From positions 57,200,555-57,264,554 of the forward strand of contig JBCNJP010000025.1 of assembly GCA_039602395.1 (NCBI GenBank): a stretch of DNA of 64,000 bases. Direction: 5' to 3'. Shown one piece after another: positions 43,616 to 53,778 of the stretch. Position 1 is the stretch's first letter, and every line of letters starts with the position of its first letter. The notes beneath the pieces are model-generated. The model searched no databases and was not told the DNA's origin. It saw only the letters and a list, made by a program, of their open reading frames with translations. The position numbers and the translations under genes were made by a program. This DNA comes from Deinandra increscens subsp. villosa (lineage: Eukaryota; Streptophyta; Magnoliopsida; Asterales; Asteraceae).

Positions 43616-44165
43616 ATCCCCCAAATGAATGGAGATCGATGGAGCAATGTACTCGATCATTTTGAAATCTCAATAGTTGAGTCTTGCGTAGGATAGGTAG
43701 GTGTCCCCTTTGAACCTTCCCTTGTAAAATGTACTTAGCCTCCTGGCTGTCAGTAAACTGCGATGTCTTTGAACTGAGCTGCCGTTTGTGTAGGCGACAA
43801 CACACTTTACACATGACTCTTCCTGACAATATCAACTCCTCATAGTCGTGTCCTTTATGGTCCTAAACACTTGCCTCGTTCTGCGAGAGTCTTAAGAAAT
43901 TATCCCCCATATTTCTCTTCGAACCGACCCTACTTCTCTCTCACATTGGTTATTCCTCGAATCACTAAAAGCTCGAAGCTTATCCTCACTGTCACTGTTT
44001 AATAAAGGAACGGCTTTAGAAGTTTGGAAACTTTCTTTTAGTTTTGGGTGTAGTCATACCATGACTTTCCCCACAGTGACCTCCTCAATTCATACAAGTA
44101 GGTTGTCCTATTGAACCTAGATCTTGGGATCTCCAGTCACATAAGTTAGGTTTCCTTCGTATGAA
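43616..44165 (-). other. Copia copy 1, non-coding 3' end and polypurine tract
   Basis: ATTTGGGGGAT abuts the LTR on the minus strand. The remainder up to the RNase H stop is non-coding. ORF 43551-43835 crosses into the LTR and is chance. Confidence 0.8.
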
Positions 44166-45713
44166 TTATACATTCACGGGCTTCAATCCCATTCCTCTTG
44201 ACGACCTATATACTGCCTCTCTGCTTAAGCCTTTAGTAAGCGGATCCACTATATTATCAGCTGACCTTACGTAGTCAATTGTGATAATCCCCGTTGAGAG
44301 CAGTTGTCGTATAGTGTTATGTCTACGTCGAATGTGTCGAGACTTCCCATTATATATTTCACTATGCGCGCTACCAATTGTTGATTGGCTATCGCAATGT
44401 ATAATAATGGTTGTTACCGGCTTGGGCCACCTGGGTATGTCCTCGATAAATTGACGTAACCACTCAGCTTCTTCTCCACCTTTGTCCAAAGCAATAAACT
44501 CAGATTCTATCGTTGATCTGGATATAACCGTTTGCTTGGACGATTTCCAAGACATAGCTGCACCTCCTAGTGTAAACACGTATCCACTAGTTGCTCTTAA
44601 ATCGTTTATATCAGAGATCCAGTTCGCATCGGTGTATCCTTCAATTACCGCTGGGTGTCTTGAGTAATGTAGTCCGTATTCATGGGTGTACCTCACATAT
44701 CTTAGTAATCTTGTTATACTTTTCGAATGTTCAGCACTTGGATTACTAGTATATCTGCTTACAGCATATGCTATATCAGGTCTTGTACAACTCATCGGAT
44801 ACATTAGACTACCAATGATTCTTGAGTACTCCAATTGAGAAACTCCTTGACCCCTATTTTTTGAGAGGTGTTGACTCGTGTCAATAGGAGTTCTAGCTAT
44901 ACTTGAGTCACCCGGGTTGAACTTGTCAAGAATCTTTTCCACATAATGAGGTTGGTATAGTATGAGACCCTCTTTGGTCCTGGTGATCTTTATCCCAAGA
45001 ATCACATCCGCCAAACCCATATCTTTCATGTCAAACCTTGCTTTCGACCTATCCTTTGTGGATGTGATCATCTTATCATTACTGCCTATGATGAGCATAT
45101 CATCAACGTAGAGACATAAGATGACATATCCATTTGGTGTCTCTTTCATGTAGACACACTTGTTGCATTCATTGATCCTGAATCCTTTTTCTCTCATGAC
45201 AGAATCAAACTTTTGATGCCATTGTTTAGGGGCTTGCTTTAATCCATACAATGACTTCACAAGTTTGCACACTTTCTTTTCTTGCCCTTTCGCCACAAAA
45301 CCCTCTGGTTGTTCCATGTAAATTTCCTCTTCTAAATCTCCGTTTAGAAAGGCGGTCTTTACATCCATTTGGTGAACCTCCAAATTTCGAATGGCGGCTA
45401 CTGCAAGTACCATTCTTATAGACGTTATTCGGGTCACTGGTGAGTAAGTGTCAAAATAGTCCAGACCCTCTTTTTGTCTATAACCCTTAATCACCAATTT
45501 TGCCTTGAATTTGTCAATGGTGCCATCCGCTTTCATCTTTTTCTTAAAGATCCATTTGTAACCTAGTGGTTTGCATCCCGGAGGAAGATCCACTAGTTCC
45601 CACGTGTGGTTTTGTAAAGTAGATTCTATTTCACTTTTAATGGTTTCCTTCCATTGAGGTCCTTCGGGAGAAGTAATCGCCTCTCTATATGTGTTTGGTT
45701 CACTATCCACCAT
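44166..45713 (-). pseudogene. Copia reverse transcriptase-RNase H, copy 1
   Basis: The 515-codon frame is open throughout. The reverse transcriptase has [10 protein letters not shown] (116-125), [12 protein letters not shown] (154-165) and the catalytic YVDD (202-205). RNase H has acidic residues at YTDANW (D362), TIESEF (E403), HCDSQS (D441) and ADNIVD (D490). It would copy the element RNA into DNA within the particle. The start shown is only the first ATG. Upstream the polyprotein is cut by a TAG (45737-45739) and a frameshift, so it cannot be made as a fusion. Six residues differ from copy 2, for example P306, where copies normally have L. Confidence 0.9.
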
Positions 45714-45736
45714 ATAGACACAAAATCGGGACCAAA

Positions 45737-46885
45737 CTATTTTTCAACCCTAGCTCTCTTACTTCTTCTTGGTTCAATCTCTTCTTCTTCAGATTGTTCT
45801 TGTCTATCTTGACTTTCTGGTTCATCATCATGACCAGCCTCCCTAGGAAGATTAGTCTCGCTAGGTAGACCATTGGGAGTTAGACAAGGAAACACATCCT
45901 CGAAGAAGGAGGAATTACGAGATTCCATGAAAGTACCTTTGTGTATATCGGGAATTTTAGACTCGTGTACCACAAATGGATAGGCGCTACTATAATGTGC
46001 ATATCCAATGAATATGCAATCTACTGTTTTTGGTCCTATCATTACCGCTTTAGGTGGTGGAACAACCACCTTCGCCAAACACCCCCACACTTTGAGGCGT
46101 TTGTAAGAAGGTTTCATGCCCTAAATAATTCATAAGGGGTTTCGTCCTTCTTTTTCAGGGGTATCCTATTCAAAAGGTAGTTAGCCGAGAGTGTTGCATC
46201 CCCCCACATGTTAGGCTCAACCCAGGGCTTAGCAACATGGCATTCATCATTTCCTTCAAGGTTTGGTTCTTCCTTTCGGCAATACCGTTTTGTTGAGGTG
46301 AGTAGGGAGCGGTGATTTCATGTCTAATTCCATGTTGCTCACAAAGGTTTACAAATGGTGATACATATTCGCCTCCTCTATCGCTCCTCAACACCTTGAT
46401 TTTCTTGTTAAGTTGGTTCTCAACTTCGTTTTTATATAGTACAAATTTCTCAATTGCTTTGTCTTTACTTTTTAGTAAGTACACATAGCATAATTTTGTA
46501 CTATCGTCGATGAATGTGATTAAATATTTATTTCCACCTTTCGTTGGGATTGATTTTAAATCACAAATGTCCGTGTGAATCATATCAAGGGGTTCGGTGT
46601 TACGTTCAACCGAATGGAACGATGTTCTAGTAAGTTCGGATTCAACACAAATTTTACATTTATATTTAGAGTCAATATGAAATGTTGGTTACTGCTTAAT
46701 TTAATTAAGCGTCAAACGGAGTCAAAGTTGACATGACCGAGCCGACCATGCCACATACAAGAATTAGACTCAACGATATAAGTAGAAGTAGAAGTCTTAT
46801 TCATCACATTGTTGTCACCCAATACAGACACTTTAAACATACCATTTAGGGCATAGCCCTTACCAACATAAACACCATTCTTGGT
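45737..46885 (-). pseudogene. Copia integrase, copy 1 (frameshifted)
   Basis: An N-terminal GAG-pre-integrase piece (CMWHGRLGHVNFDS, about 46715-46755) is followed by a TGA at 46712-46714. The core ORF 46170-46583 has D5 (HTD), D68 (RSDRGGEY) and E103 (GIAERKN), the D,D-35-E triad that joins element ends to target DNA. A 1-bp loss near 46690, another near 46205 and a third near 46129 break the frame. The last frame (45737-46117) holds KVWGCLAKVVVP and an acidic, basic-ended tail, SKRARVEK, before TAG. Confidence 0.88.
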
Positions 46886-47300
46886 CTACACGACCTTGTC
46901 AGACTCAAACACTAATTTGAAACCAAACTTGTTCAACAACCAACCTGAAACGAGATTCTTACGAATCTCTGGCACATACAGAACATTGTTCAAGGTTAGG
47001 TCATTCCCAGAAGTCATCTTAAGAATCACCTTTCCTTCACCTTTGATATCAGCAGTGGCCGCATTTCCCATGTAGACCTTTTGACCCGCATCAACTTCAT
47101 TCAGAGTGGTGAAGTAGCTCTTATCAGAACACACATGGCGGGTAGCCCCAGTATCAATCCACCAACCTTTGGGTTCATCCCCCACAAGGTTCACCTCCGA
47201 TAGCATGGACATAACATCAGTAACCATCGCAGCAAAGTCCATCATACCAACCTTCTCAACCATGTTTGCTTCTTGGCGTGGATTAGGATGCTTTGGCATC
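46886..47300 (-). pseudogene. Copia protease, copy 1
   Basis: The ORF starting at 47389 passes from the zinc knuckle into WWIDTGATRHVC, with the aspartic protease D-T-G-A at residues 79-82, and VLYVPEIRKNLVSGWLLNK, the usual copia protease tail. It normally processes the Gag-Pol polyprotein. A TAG at 46886-46888 separates it from integrase. Confidence 0.85.
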
Positions 47301-48328
47301 TTGCATTGAGTCGCCCTTTGACCTGGCTGGTCACAATTAAAACACATCCCTTGGAATTTGGTAATTCCACCTTTAGGACTGAGATTCATTCCCGGTTTTC
47401 CACCTTTCTTGTTACCCTCATAGGCTTTCCCTTTCCCCTTTTTGTCATAATGACCCTTACCCTTAAACTTGCCTTTAGAAGACTGACTGGCTTCAACCGT
47501 GTTTGCTTTAGCTGATGTAGGGTTAAAGTTGTTCCTCTAGTTTGTCTTGTTGTCCACTTCGATACGAAAACGGACGATAAGATCTTCGATAGTCATCTCC
47601 TTTCACTTGTGCTTTAGATAGTTCTTGAAATCTATCCAACCTGGAGGCAACTTTTCAATCATCTCCGCAACCTGAAAAGTCTCACTAAGAACCATACCCT
47701 CAACATGAATATCGTGCAATGTTACCTGGAGTTCTTGGATTTGTTCAATGATAGTCTTAGAGTCTACCATCTTGAGATCCAAGAACCTAGCAACGACGAA
47801 CTTCTAAGTACCCGCATCCTCAGTTTTATACTTCCTTTCCAATGACTCCCAAAGTTCTTTGGCAGTCTTGGTCTTGAAGTAAACATTGTAGAGGGAGTCG
47901 ACCAGTCCGTTAAGAACATAGTTCCTGCACAAAAAGTCTGAATGTTCCCACGCTTGTACAGCGCTAAGACTTTGAGCATCAGCTTCCCCTTCAATCTTTG
48001 GGGCACTCTCAGACAAGAACCTCGCAAGGTTAAGAGTAGTCAGATAAAACACCATCTTTTGCTGCCATCTCTTAAAGTTCAAACCATTGAACTTTTCCGG
48101 TTTTTCTACATGATTTGCCACAGCATTGGGTAACGGCGCAATCACCGGAGTGGTCACCACTGAAGCGGTAGGACCAGCACTAACCACTGTGGTAGTAGCT
48201 TGGGTAGTCACTTGAGTAGTCATCCTGAGATTACAGAAATGACGATCCAAATTATATTGAGACATAGAATTCAAAATTTCTAATGTAATATTGTTCGTGA
48301 CACTATTAAGTGTTTGTAACAAAAGCAA
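47301..48328 (-). pseudogene. Copia gag, copy 1 (three in-frame stops)
   Basis: The start codon at 48328 opens a UBN2-type gag: [19 protein letters not shown], then [17 protein letters not shown] and [19 protein letters not shown]. Stops at 47804-47806 (TAG), 47603-47605 (TGA) and 47537-47539 (TAG) lie in the same frame, with gag-like sequence between them. The C-terminus is a basic linker (GKGKAYEGNKKGGK) and a zinc knuckle (47303-47344) in which the histidine of C-C-H-C is replaced by glutamine. Gag would form the particle and bind RNA. Confidence 0.9.
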
Positions 48329-48389
48329 AAAGATTGTAACAATCTGTTTACAAATTCGAACAACTAGGTGTTTGAATCTGTTTTAAGAC

Positions 48390-49336
48390 TGTATGCCACG
48401 GTACTGGGAAATAACAGCGAACTTGTAAATAGAAATAATAACAATATTATTTTTATTGAATGAGAACAATACTATTACACTACAGAAAGGAGTAGAAGCA
48501 GAAAAATGAAATGAATGCAGAAAACAGAAAATAAATAACAGCAAACGAAGCCAGAGCTCGTGTTGAACACGATTTCCTTAAAACAGATTTCGGTCTGTTT
48601 CCCAGGATACGGTGGCTGAAGCAACGTATTGCCGGAGTTTTACTTGCCTGAGATCGCAGAGAGAGTTGAGTTCGAGAAGAGCGAGAAGAGGAGAATCGTT
48701 TTCTGTGTGTCTTTTTTGTCCGCCATCGATGGGTTTATATAGCCACGAAATCGAGTGCTGTCCAAGACAGCAATCAGCATTAAAACGCATATCAGTTTCC
48801 GAAATAACTGATTGCGTATTAACTGCACATATCGTTTGGATGGAGTGCTCTCCAAGAACAAATCATTTCCAAAAATAGATAGCGGGAGGAGCAAAAACCG
48901 GTCTGCATGAACCCGGCCATTTTTGAGTCGCATTCGTGTCTGCAGGATGCGCGAGCGCGCCCAAGATTTTTAACCGGGTTTCTCATTTTTCTGCACCCCC
49001 CCCCCCCCCCCCCCGCGTAGATGTTGGAGTATAAAGTAACAATATAATTTGATAACCATCCAAGTTCCTTGGCTTATAAACCACAATTTATTTTAAACCA
49101 CTTCCAGTGTGGGACAAATGGTTTTTAGCTCAAATATATAGTTTTGTAGACCACACTTTGAGCATCGATATCTCATTCACCTCTTAATCACTTTGGACGT
49201 TTAATATCTCGTTGGAAAACCCTTGTCCTAGGCTATTCAACCATATCAAATAATCCATCTAATTATTATATCTACATATAAATAATTAGGTCCAAAGTTA
49301 GGAAAAAATACACCTTTTTCCCTATTTTTTCCAACA
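48390..49336 (-). repeat. Copia copy 1 right (5') LTR
   Basis: 947 bp with a run of 19 C at 48996-49014. The sequence just inside it (minus strand GTCTTAAAACAGATTCAAAC) does not match the Met-tRNA PBS. Confidence 0.93.
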
Positions 49337-49341
49337 GAGAG

Positions 49342-51938
49342 TTTCCGATGACCTGGATAACATGGACAAATCTGGCGAGTATATGGTGATCAGTGGCCAG
49401 CTCCGGTGTGATAAATTCCGGCGATCAAAAGACATGAACACGAACAATCTTTGACCTTTAAGATCATCTCTGAGGACCTGTATCTTGATCAGTGGTATCA
49501 CCAGCGGTCTGAAACATCGTTGGCGTTCAGAGGTTTAAACGCAAGACAAATCCGGTAGTCTGATGGTTGATCACAAACATGAACGGGAGCGTTACCGGTA
49601 AGCTGAGATCAAATCAGAAGTGATCTCTGCAGCTTGAGCAAGAAAAGAAACATTCACCGGCGGCCAGTGGCAATTTCCGGTGAAGAAACCATCTACGGCA
49701 ACCAGAAACGATGAACAAAAGCATTCCAACGATCTGAACTATACAATGTGCTTCCGAGGTAAAAATCACAACCGATATAAGTTATCTTGGGCTAGCCGGT
49801 TACCTCGGAGCTTCAAGAATGGATACCTCGGAGAAGCAGGTTATCTCGGAAGTTTTCTCGGACCTGCATTTTTTTTCCAAACGTCTAAATATTTTAAAAA
49901 CAACAAATTTCAAAGAAATGGCGGGTAAGCGGGCAACAAGTCCACAAGCCCTTTTTGGATAGCAAACCCAATTCTACTAAATACAAAGTTATGCGCCTTG
50001 GGGGATGTCGAATTACCGTGCACGACCCGTTGAACCCGTCGTAGGAAATCAAACGCCTCCGGCGAAAGGAACCCAAAAGTATCATAGGCAAAGGGGATAA
50101 ACACGTGTTGATTTTCGAGACAGGCTCCCTCATGTTTAGCAACTTTGCCAGCCTCGGCCTTCCGCGCTGCTTGCCCTGCGACGAACCTATTATCCCTAAG
50201 CCCCACAAGAGGAGACACGCCAGTAAGGTCAACACAAGCGTGTTTCCCTCCTGCATTACATCGGTTGCTTATTCCGGATGACTTATCTCGGGCATAAGCA
50301 AGACAAATTACAAAGAAGTGGCGGTAGCTCGGTAGCTCAGAAGAAGAAGAAAACAAGAAGAAGATTACCTCGGTAGCTCAGAACTGAGTTACATCGGTTG
50401 GTTATTCCGGATGACTTATCTTGGGCATAAGCAAGACAATTACTGTGGTCAGTTATTATCATGGAGTTCGCAGCTTCAAGTTATCTCGATCATGTTTAAG
50501 TCGGATAATAACATTTTCCTGGGAAGGTTAAGGTTATCTCGGAACAAGGATTACTCCGGTTGGTTATCTCCGAGTGTTATCTCAGAGCTCGATTCACTGG
50601 TTATCTCGATCAGTAACAAACAAGGATTGTTGGTTACCTCGGAATGAAGTTATTCCGGTTAGAGGATAATCCGATCAGTTACCTTGGAAGGTTATTCCGG
50701 TCGACTTTGGATAATCTTGGACATCCCAGTTACCTCGGAGCATTGTTTTACTCCGGTAGAGGTCAGTTACTTCGGTAGAAGCGGTTTGTGTCAAACCCGA
50801 TTATCTCAGGTGGCTTCAGTTACCTCGGAGAGGGACCAGAGATACTCCAGCAGCCTGATGTCTTTCGGAAGGGACTTAGACCTGCAACTCGATCAACAGG
50901 TTACCACGGAGAGCTTCAGCTACTTCGGTTGAGTATTTTACTCCGGTTGGGGTTCATCGGACGGCGATTACCTCGGAGATGTTTTCCTCTGGTTGGGTTG
51001 AGTTACCTCGGAGCATCTGGTTACGTTGGACAGATCACCAACCCCTTTTACCTCGTTCGAAGATTACCTCGAACATGGAGTACGGATTTATCTCGAAAAA
51101 AAGTTTACCCGATCAAATGGTTCATTTACCCCGGAGCTCATGTCGGTTTTTCTTACTTTTCTGAGTTCATCTGATCGATAAAGTGTGGGGACCAAGTCCT
51201 TAACCAAGAGAGATGAGTAGTGTTGACTTTCACTTTAAGAGATAAGATGTGCAATCAGTGTCAACAAAAAAAAATACCCGTCACGATGAGCTGTCTCCAT
51301 CACATGTGACAAAAGTTAAAAATTATTTAACTAAATCAGATAAAAGTTTCTATCATCATCTTGTGTGGAACCTTTTCATCATTTTTAGATAAACCCAAAT
51401 ATCAAACCATATAACCATCTTCAACTTTGAACCACATTAACCCAAATATAATTGAGAACATAGAAATCCTTCACGACCTACAGTCTCGTATCATTTTTCT
51501 GAGTTACTCCAATAATCATTAACCTCAATAAACCAAAAACCAGATCTTGGATATTATGAGGAGAAAGTAGGTATTTTTGCAAGTGGGCATATTGATAAGA
51601 GATAAGGCATGGGTTAAAGTGAATAGAGATAAAGTATAGACAATATGTCAGACAACTATATCTCCTTGATTTATGTCTTGAGAAGCGTAAAAAGCAAGAT
51701 AAGGTTATACAATATTTTTTTTTCTCACACAACTTGGATATCAAAATTTAGGCGGGATTTTTTATTGAAAAAATAGAAGAATGAAGAAATCCTACTTGTG
51801 TTCAACAAGTTTAAACACAAAGACCTAAAATATTGAAGATCACTCAAGAACATGGTAACATCTCCATTTGTTATAAAAAACGAGCATATGAACACAAAGT
51901 TGAGAAACCAACCGTTCGATTGTATTTTCTCGACCATG
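49342..51938 (-). repeat. X interior with GTTACCTCGG array, second part
   Basis: From about 49740 to 51150, GTTA(C/T)CTCGGA, GTTATTCCGG and TTACTCCGG variants recur dozens of times. A 134-bp segment is duplicated (50266 and 50391). A captured coding fragment sits within it. The PBS-proximal part (51180-51938) is AT-rich leader. Overlapping ORFs at 49680-51174 are produced by the array. Confidence 0.8.
49920..50262 (-). pseudogene. Captured fragment of a retroelement reverse-transcriptase-associated domain
   Basis: The minus frame within 49910-50356 reads GGKHACVDLTGVSPLVGLRD, then AGKVAKHEGACLENQHVFIP, FAYDTFGFLSPEAFDFLRRV and FSRIGFAIQKGLVDLLPA. I associate this with the conserved C-terminal domain of many plant proteins annotated as reverse transcriptase (non-LTR related), which has a nuclease-like CVDLTG core. 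Only this ~115-codon domain is present, without RT. Related text CAAATTTCAAAGAAATGGCGG (49909) and CAAATTACAAAGAAGTGGCGG (50305) flanks it, perhaps an old duplication. No function is expected. Confidence 0.45.
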
Positions 51939-51950
51939 GCTCTGATGCCA
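51939..51950 (-). other. X primer-binding site
   Basis: The minus strand reads TGGCATCAGAGC, one mismatch from the Met-tRNA complement, beside the right LTR. An ATG follows at once (frame MVEKI), and Y has the same start, but the ORFs then diverge. Confidence 0.8.
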
Positions 51951-51952
51951 AT

Positions 51953-52591
51953 TGTAAAAACGAGGTTGCGATCTAACCTTTCACCTCGTTTATTTTTTTG
52001 CAGAAGCGGGATCGAAGAATTTGTGCACCCGTTTAGTATAACAAACGAACATCCGGAATTAACCTCGGTAGTGTTGAGATGTTGACATGATAATGAGAAT
52101 CAAGAACATAGATATATTGAATATCATGATAAACAAAATGATCGTGGGATCATATTGATAACTGAATGATTATAATTACCTACCCCACTCATCATTCGGA
52201 CTAAAAAACAACGATGTTCTTGAGCCCTGGACTCAAGAACAAGAATGTTCTTGAGTCCTTGCAACTTCAAAGACTATGAAATACTCTCTAGACTCTCATC
52301 AGAGCACTTTGTGCTTCTGTATGTTTTTGTGTGTATTATATCCTCCATGGGATATTACATTATATATAGAAACAAGTATGGCAAACTAGTAAATACATGT
52401 GTACTAGTTGACAATAATATAACAAATAATAATGTCACTTGTGCCAATCTTCATTTGTATGAGTCTTCGGGTCTTCATGACCTTCACCGTGTTGCAGGAC
52501 GGTAGGCTGATTAATAATAAGTGGCTCGTTGAATAAATCACATCTAACCAAATCAATCGGTATTGGAAGTTAGCGAATTTAATTCCCAACA
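51953..52591 (-). repeat. X right (5') LTR
   Basis: 639 bp, complete, starting TGTTGGGAATTAAATTCGC on the minus strand and ending CCTCGTTTTTACA. Confidence 0.85.
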
Positions 52592-53778
52592 GTAGTTTTA
52601 TCTTTTTATATTAGGTACAAGTTATTAATGTTATATACAAGTCCTAATGCTAGGTATAATTTTTTTTTAATAATAATAATAATAGTAATAACAAAAATAA
52701 TAATATCAAATTAATAACTCTTTTTTTAATAAATATCAACACCCCCATCCCCACCCAGTACCCACATTATCTCCATCTGCATCGTCTTCTTCAATGGAAA
52801 CAACGAAAGCGACGATTCTTCTTATCTCCATCGTCTAAATCGAAGAAGAAGGAGAAAATATAATTAGAAGATTCCTTCTCTTCTTCAATGGAAAGTGACG
52901 ATGAAGCGGCACAAAAGTAGCCGGAAACATCGCCGGAGATGGAGCAGCGAAAAGGGAAGCAATGGTCAGTGATCAAAATCGATAGGTAAATAGGAAGGCT
53001 TCATATTCCGATACGGATTTAGAGGAGAAGGAAAAGGGGACATTTTAAATCCCGCTTTCACTGTTATATCCGCTCACCATCGCTGGCGTCCGCTCTCCCT
53101 CTCTGCTTTGTAATTCCACCTTGAATCCTTCCTTCACCGTTACATCTGCTCTCTATCTCTGCTTTGTAATTTCGCCTTGAATCCTTCCTTCACCATTACA
53201 TCCGCTCTCCATCTCTGCTTTCCCACATGCCTTACAACCCCTACAACAAAATATATGCAAAATCATTCTAATACATGAAAACCAAATTAAATAAATTCAG
53301 ATGAGTAGTACCCATATCCAATGAGGATTGATTCAAAGGAGGAGCTGATTTCTTCTTCATTTTATTCAAACGGTGGGGTTGAGGAGGGAGCTCGTAGTCG
53401 AGAATGATATATGAGATTGGTGGTGGCCAGAGGGAGGTAACATTGGTGGTGGTGTGTGACGACGGCGGTGGTGTGTAGCTGCGATGGTGGTGTATGGTGG
53501 GGAATATGGAATGAGTTGGAGTTAATTAATTATTATTACTATTATTTAAATTAAAAGTATAACTGTCATTAATAACTTGTACCTAACATTAATAAATTAT
53601 ACTTTAGTTAAAAAGACCAGCATACCCATGAACTTAACAGAGGTTCCCTAACAGAGTTAGTGCTTTGTACTGAATTTACAATAAATCCATACCACAGAAC
53701 ACCCTTTGTTAAATTGTTCCATTTTGGAGGATATTACAATTTACCCCAAACCTCATGGTCGAATTTTCAAATTTACTC
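52592..53778. mobile_element. Right part of the MULE-type element
   Basis: It carries the rest of the left TIR, a ~0.93-kb centre and the full right TIR. The centre has a 61-bp tandem repeat (CTCTGCTTTGTAATT..CCTTGAATCCTTCCTTCACC, about 53095-53222) and GA-rich text with no ORF of note. The 61-codon minus ORF at 52791-52976 has no recognisable domain. Confidence 0.65.

Larger units (their letters stand above)
42672..49336 (-). mobile_element. Ty1/copia retrotransposon, copy 1 (disabled)
   Basis: LTRs (42672-43615 and 48390-49336) begin TGTTGG and end GGCATACA on the minus strand. They are flanked by perfect GAGAG duplications (42667-42671 and 49337-49341). Polypurine tract ATTTGGGGGAT precedes the 3' LTR. 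Domain order is gag, protease, integrase, reverse transcriptase-RNase H, the copia order. At least five in-frame stops and several frameshifts disable it. LTRs differ by roughly 4 percent by eye. The usual Met-tRNA PBS is not seen beside the 5' LTR. Confidence 0.95.
36805..52591 (-). mobile_element. Non-coding LTR retrotransposon X
   Basis: The right LTR (51953-52591) is complete. The left LTR (36805-37343) lacks 113 bp at its outer end. PBS and polypurine tract place it on the minus strand. The interior (37344-38046, 41892-42671, 49342-51952) has no pol and is dominated by a GTTACCTCGGA-type array plus one captured coding fragment. E3 and a copia element are inserted in it. Without these X is about 5.3 kb. 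Element Y shares its leader, polypurine tract and adjoining 3' sequence. Confidence 0.8.
29767..53778. mobile_element. MULE-type element torn apart by nested retrotransposons
   Basis: GAGTAAATTACAAATTTC at 29767 and the inverted GAGTAAATTTGAAAATTC ending at 53778 are flanked by the same nine bases TATAAAAAC (29758-29766 and 53779-53787). The inverted repeats share GAGGTTTGGGGTAAA and CCTCCAAAATGGAA-like text. The left repeat breaks off at 29828 and resumes at 52592, where TTAGGTACAAGTTATTAATG (52611-52630) matches the inverted copy at 53567-53586. Own sequence totals about 1.25 kb. A 9-bp duplication and long TIRs fit Mutator-like elements. Confidence 0.7.

Noticed and set aside
50411..51174. 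Plus-strand ORFs of 60-128 codons
   Set aside because: They translate the GTTACCTCGGA array of X. Composition follows the repeat and frames overlap.
52742..53030. Possible 5' exon of a host gene (GA-rich text with ATGGAAA starts)
   Set aside because: No frame longer than about 60 codons, no splice-site pattern, and it lies in the MULE centre.
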